DNA of 64,000 nt from an uncultured Geobacteraceae bacterium (GTDB lineage: Bacteria; Desulfobacterota; Desulfuromonadia; Geobacterales; Pseudopelobacteraceae). Shown in pieces: positions 62,788 through 64,000 of the stretch (its first letter is position 1; each line of letters starts with the position of its first letter). The notes beneath the pieces are model-generated. The model made no database searches. It was given only the letters and a program-made list of their open reading frames with translations, and had not been told where the DNA came from. The stretch lies in assembly GCA_903939115.1 (NCBI GenBank), contig CAJAFV010000097.1, forward strand, positions 62,001-126,000. The letters run 5' to 3'. The position numbers and the translations under genes are program-made.

Positions 62788-63960
62788 CTAATCCACTGAT
62801 TTTCGCAAAAATGTCGGGATGTCGTACTGATCGTCATCATCTTCTGTAAAGGAGACTATCGGACGGATGCGGGTGACATTCTCTGTTCTTTCCCGATCCC
62901 GTTGAAAGGTAGGACGATCGAGAGAGGAGGTGTGGACATTATGTTTTTCAGCAAGTGACAAGCTGTTTTTGCGCAGGTCACCGCGAACTTTTTCAGCATC
63001 GAAACGATCTCCAAAGCCGGTTGCAATAACGGTTACCTTGATACTGTCGCCCATTTCGTCATCACGCACGACACCGATCTTGATGTTGGCATCTTCGTGA
63101 ACTTTCTCATGAACAATCCGGTTGACGGTATTGTAATCATCCATGGTCATCGAGCCGGAGCCGGTTATATTTACCAGCACGCCCTTAGCTCCTGAAATGT
63201 CATTATCTTCGAGCAGTGGGCTTGAAATGGCGTTATTTACCGCCTCGGCAGCACGATTGTCGCCGGTTCCCTTGCCAATGCCCATCATAGCCATACCGCG
63301 AACACTCATGACCGTTTTCACATCGGCAAAGTCCAGGTTCATCATGCCGGTAGATCCGATCAGTTCAGAAATCCCTTGGACCGCCTGACGAAGCACATCA
63401 TCAGATGGTTTAAAGGCGTCGAAAAGAGACATGTTTTTGCTGGCCTGGCTGATAAGGCGGTCATTAGGTATAATGATCAATGAGTCAACATGCTTTTTAA
63501 GTTCTGCAATACCCTGCTCGGCGAGTATCGAGCGGGCTTTGCCTTCATACGTAAAAGGCTTGGTGACAACTCCAACGGTCAGAACTCCGGTTTCCCGGGC
63601 CGCTTCGGCGATGACAGGTGCAGCACCGGTACCGGTACCGCCGCCCATTCCGGCAGCGATGAAAACCAGGTCAGCACCTTTGATAGCTTCTACCAGTTGC
63701 CCTTTGTTTTCAAGAGCCGCTGCCATGCCGACTTCCGGTTTCGAACCGGCGCCGAGACCCTTGGTCAACTCCCGGCCGAGCTGAAGTTTAACCGGTGCTT
63801 TCGAGGTCCGCAAGGATTGGGCATCTGTATTGGCAACAATAAAATCTACTTTATGTATGGAACTGGAAATCATGGTATTAACGGCATTGCCGCCCCCGCC
63901 ACCGACCCCAATTACTTTAATAACGGCGCTTTGTTCAATGGTCTCATCAAATTCAAACAT
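62788..63960 (-). CDS. ftsZ: Cell division protein FtsZ
   Basis: 390 aa, full length. The tubulin signature GGGTGTGAAPVIAE is at about 105-118, GVGGGGGNAVNTM at the N-terminus, and the T7 loop NLDFADVKTVM. The C-terminal conserved peptide is DDQYDIPTFLRKSVD, where FtsA/ZipA-type partners bind. FtsZ polymerises with GTP to form the division ring. It ends the division cluster, since the strong terminator follows. AGGGGG is upstream of the ATG. Confidence 0.98.
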   Translation of the reverse strand: MFEFDETIEQSAVIKVIGVGGGGGNAVNTMISSSIHKVDFIVANTDAQSLRTSKAPVKLQLGRELTKGLGAGSKPEVGMAAALENKGQLVEAIKGADLVFIAAGMGGGTGTGAAPVIAEAARETGVLTVGVVTKPFTYEGKARSILAEQGIAELKKHVDSLIIIPNDRLISQASKNMSLFDAFKPSDDVLRQAVQGISELIGSTGMMNLDFADVKTVMSVRGMAMMGIGKGTGDNRAAEAVNNAISSPLLEDNDISGAKGVLVNITGSGSMTMDDYNTVNRIVHEKVHEDANIKIGVVRDDEMGDSIKVTVIATGFGDRFDAEKVRGDLRKNSLSLAEKHNVHTSSLDRPTFQRDRERTENVTRIRPIVSFTEDDDDQYDIPTFLRKSVD

Positions 63961-64000
63961 GAATGTACCCCCTCTTTATTTTGTGTAACTAAGTCTGTTT

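Overview
The window looks like a chromosome segment of an anaerobic Desulfuromonadia/Geobacterales-type bacterium (the old delta-proteobacteria). This is inferred from gene content: a two-haem CxxCH lipoprotein, futalosine-pathway menaquinone synthesis (mqnC), ovothiol synthesis (ovoA), a type II secretion operon, an AhpD-like selenoprotein, MutS2 and an AcnA-type aconitase. No rRNA or tRNA gene and no CRISPR array was found.

Layout. 1-4067 (+): a JAMM-domain/DinG-helicase fusion cut by the left edge, then a membrane histidine kinase and an OmpR-type regulator. 4256-22942 (all -): a long co-directional block. It runs from recO through ybgC-like, mqnC, rnd, gspH-I-J-K-L-M-N, an ATPase-less MshEN protein, nadD, rsfS, rlmH, gpmI, an FAH-family hydrolase, a phospholipase-D/cardiolipin synthase, tatD and a cytochrome to acnA. 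Many of these genes overlap by 4 bases, which suggests translational coupling. 22981-23256 (-): a selenoprotein gene that ordinary gene calling splits at its UGA. 23531-25912 (+): mutS2. 25968-31927: an envelope region with a repeat-containing lipoprotein, an outer-membrane barrel, two FlgO-like lipoproteins, a small lipoprotein and a LysM protein. 31959-37696: ovoA and metH. 37782-40522: phoB-phoR followed by two oppositely oriented scraps of phoU. 40679-46962: sixA, CBS-type pyrophosphatase, rsgA, srkA, a secreted-repeat protein, ppiC and folD. 59793-63960 (-): an FKBP with a Cys/Asp-rich insertion, an EF-hand membrane protein and ftsZ.

The accessory part is 46926-59707, about 12.8 kb inserted in the 3' end of folD. 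FolD's last codons occur at the left boundary and again at the right boundary, with a third degenerate copy about 200 bp inside the right boundary. The folD frame is therefore kept intact, and the site appears to have been used more than once. A full tyrosine recombinase (57636-59291) lies at the right end, and GGTGTAC-type repeats near both ends look like integrase arm sites. Inside are a Y-family DNA polymerase, a ParA ATPase with a ribbon-helix-helix partner, a 110-bp-period TGTAA/TTACA repeat array just upstream that looks like a partition centromere, a Sir2 protein, a catalytically degraded integrase paralogue with its own ribosome-binding site, and seven ORFan genes. No relaxase, capsid, terminase or recognisable replication initiator is visible.

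The items I rate highest are the overlooked selenoprotein with a textbook bacterial SECIS hairpin, the folD-targeting partition element as a whole, and its integrase-like protein without catalytic residues.
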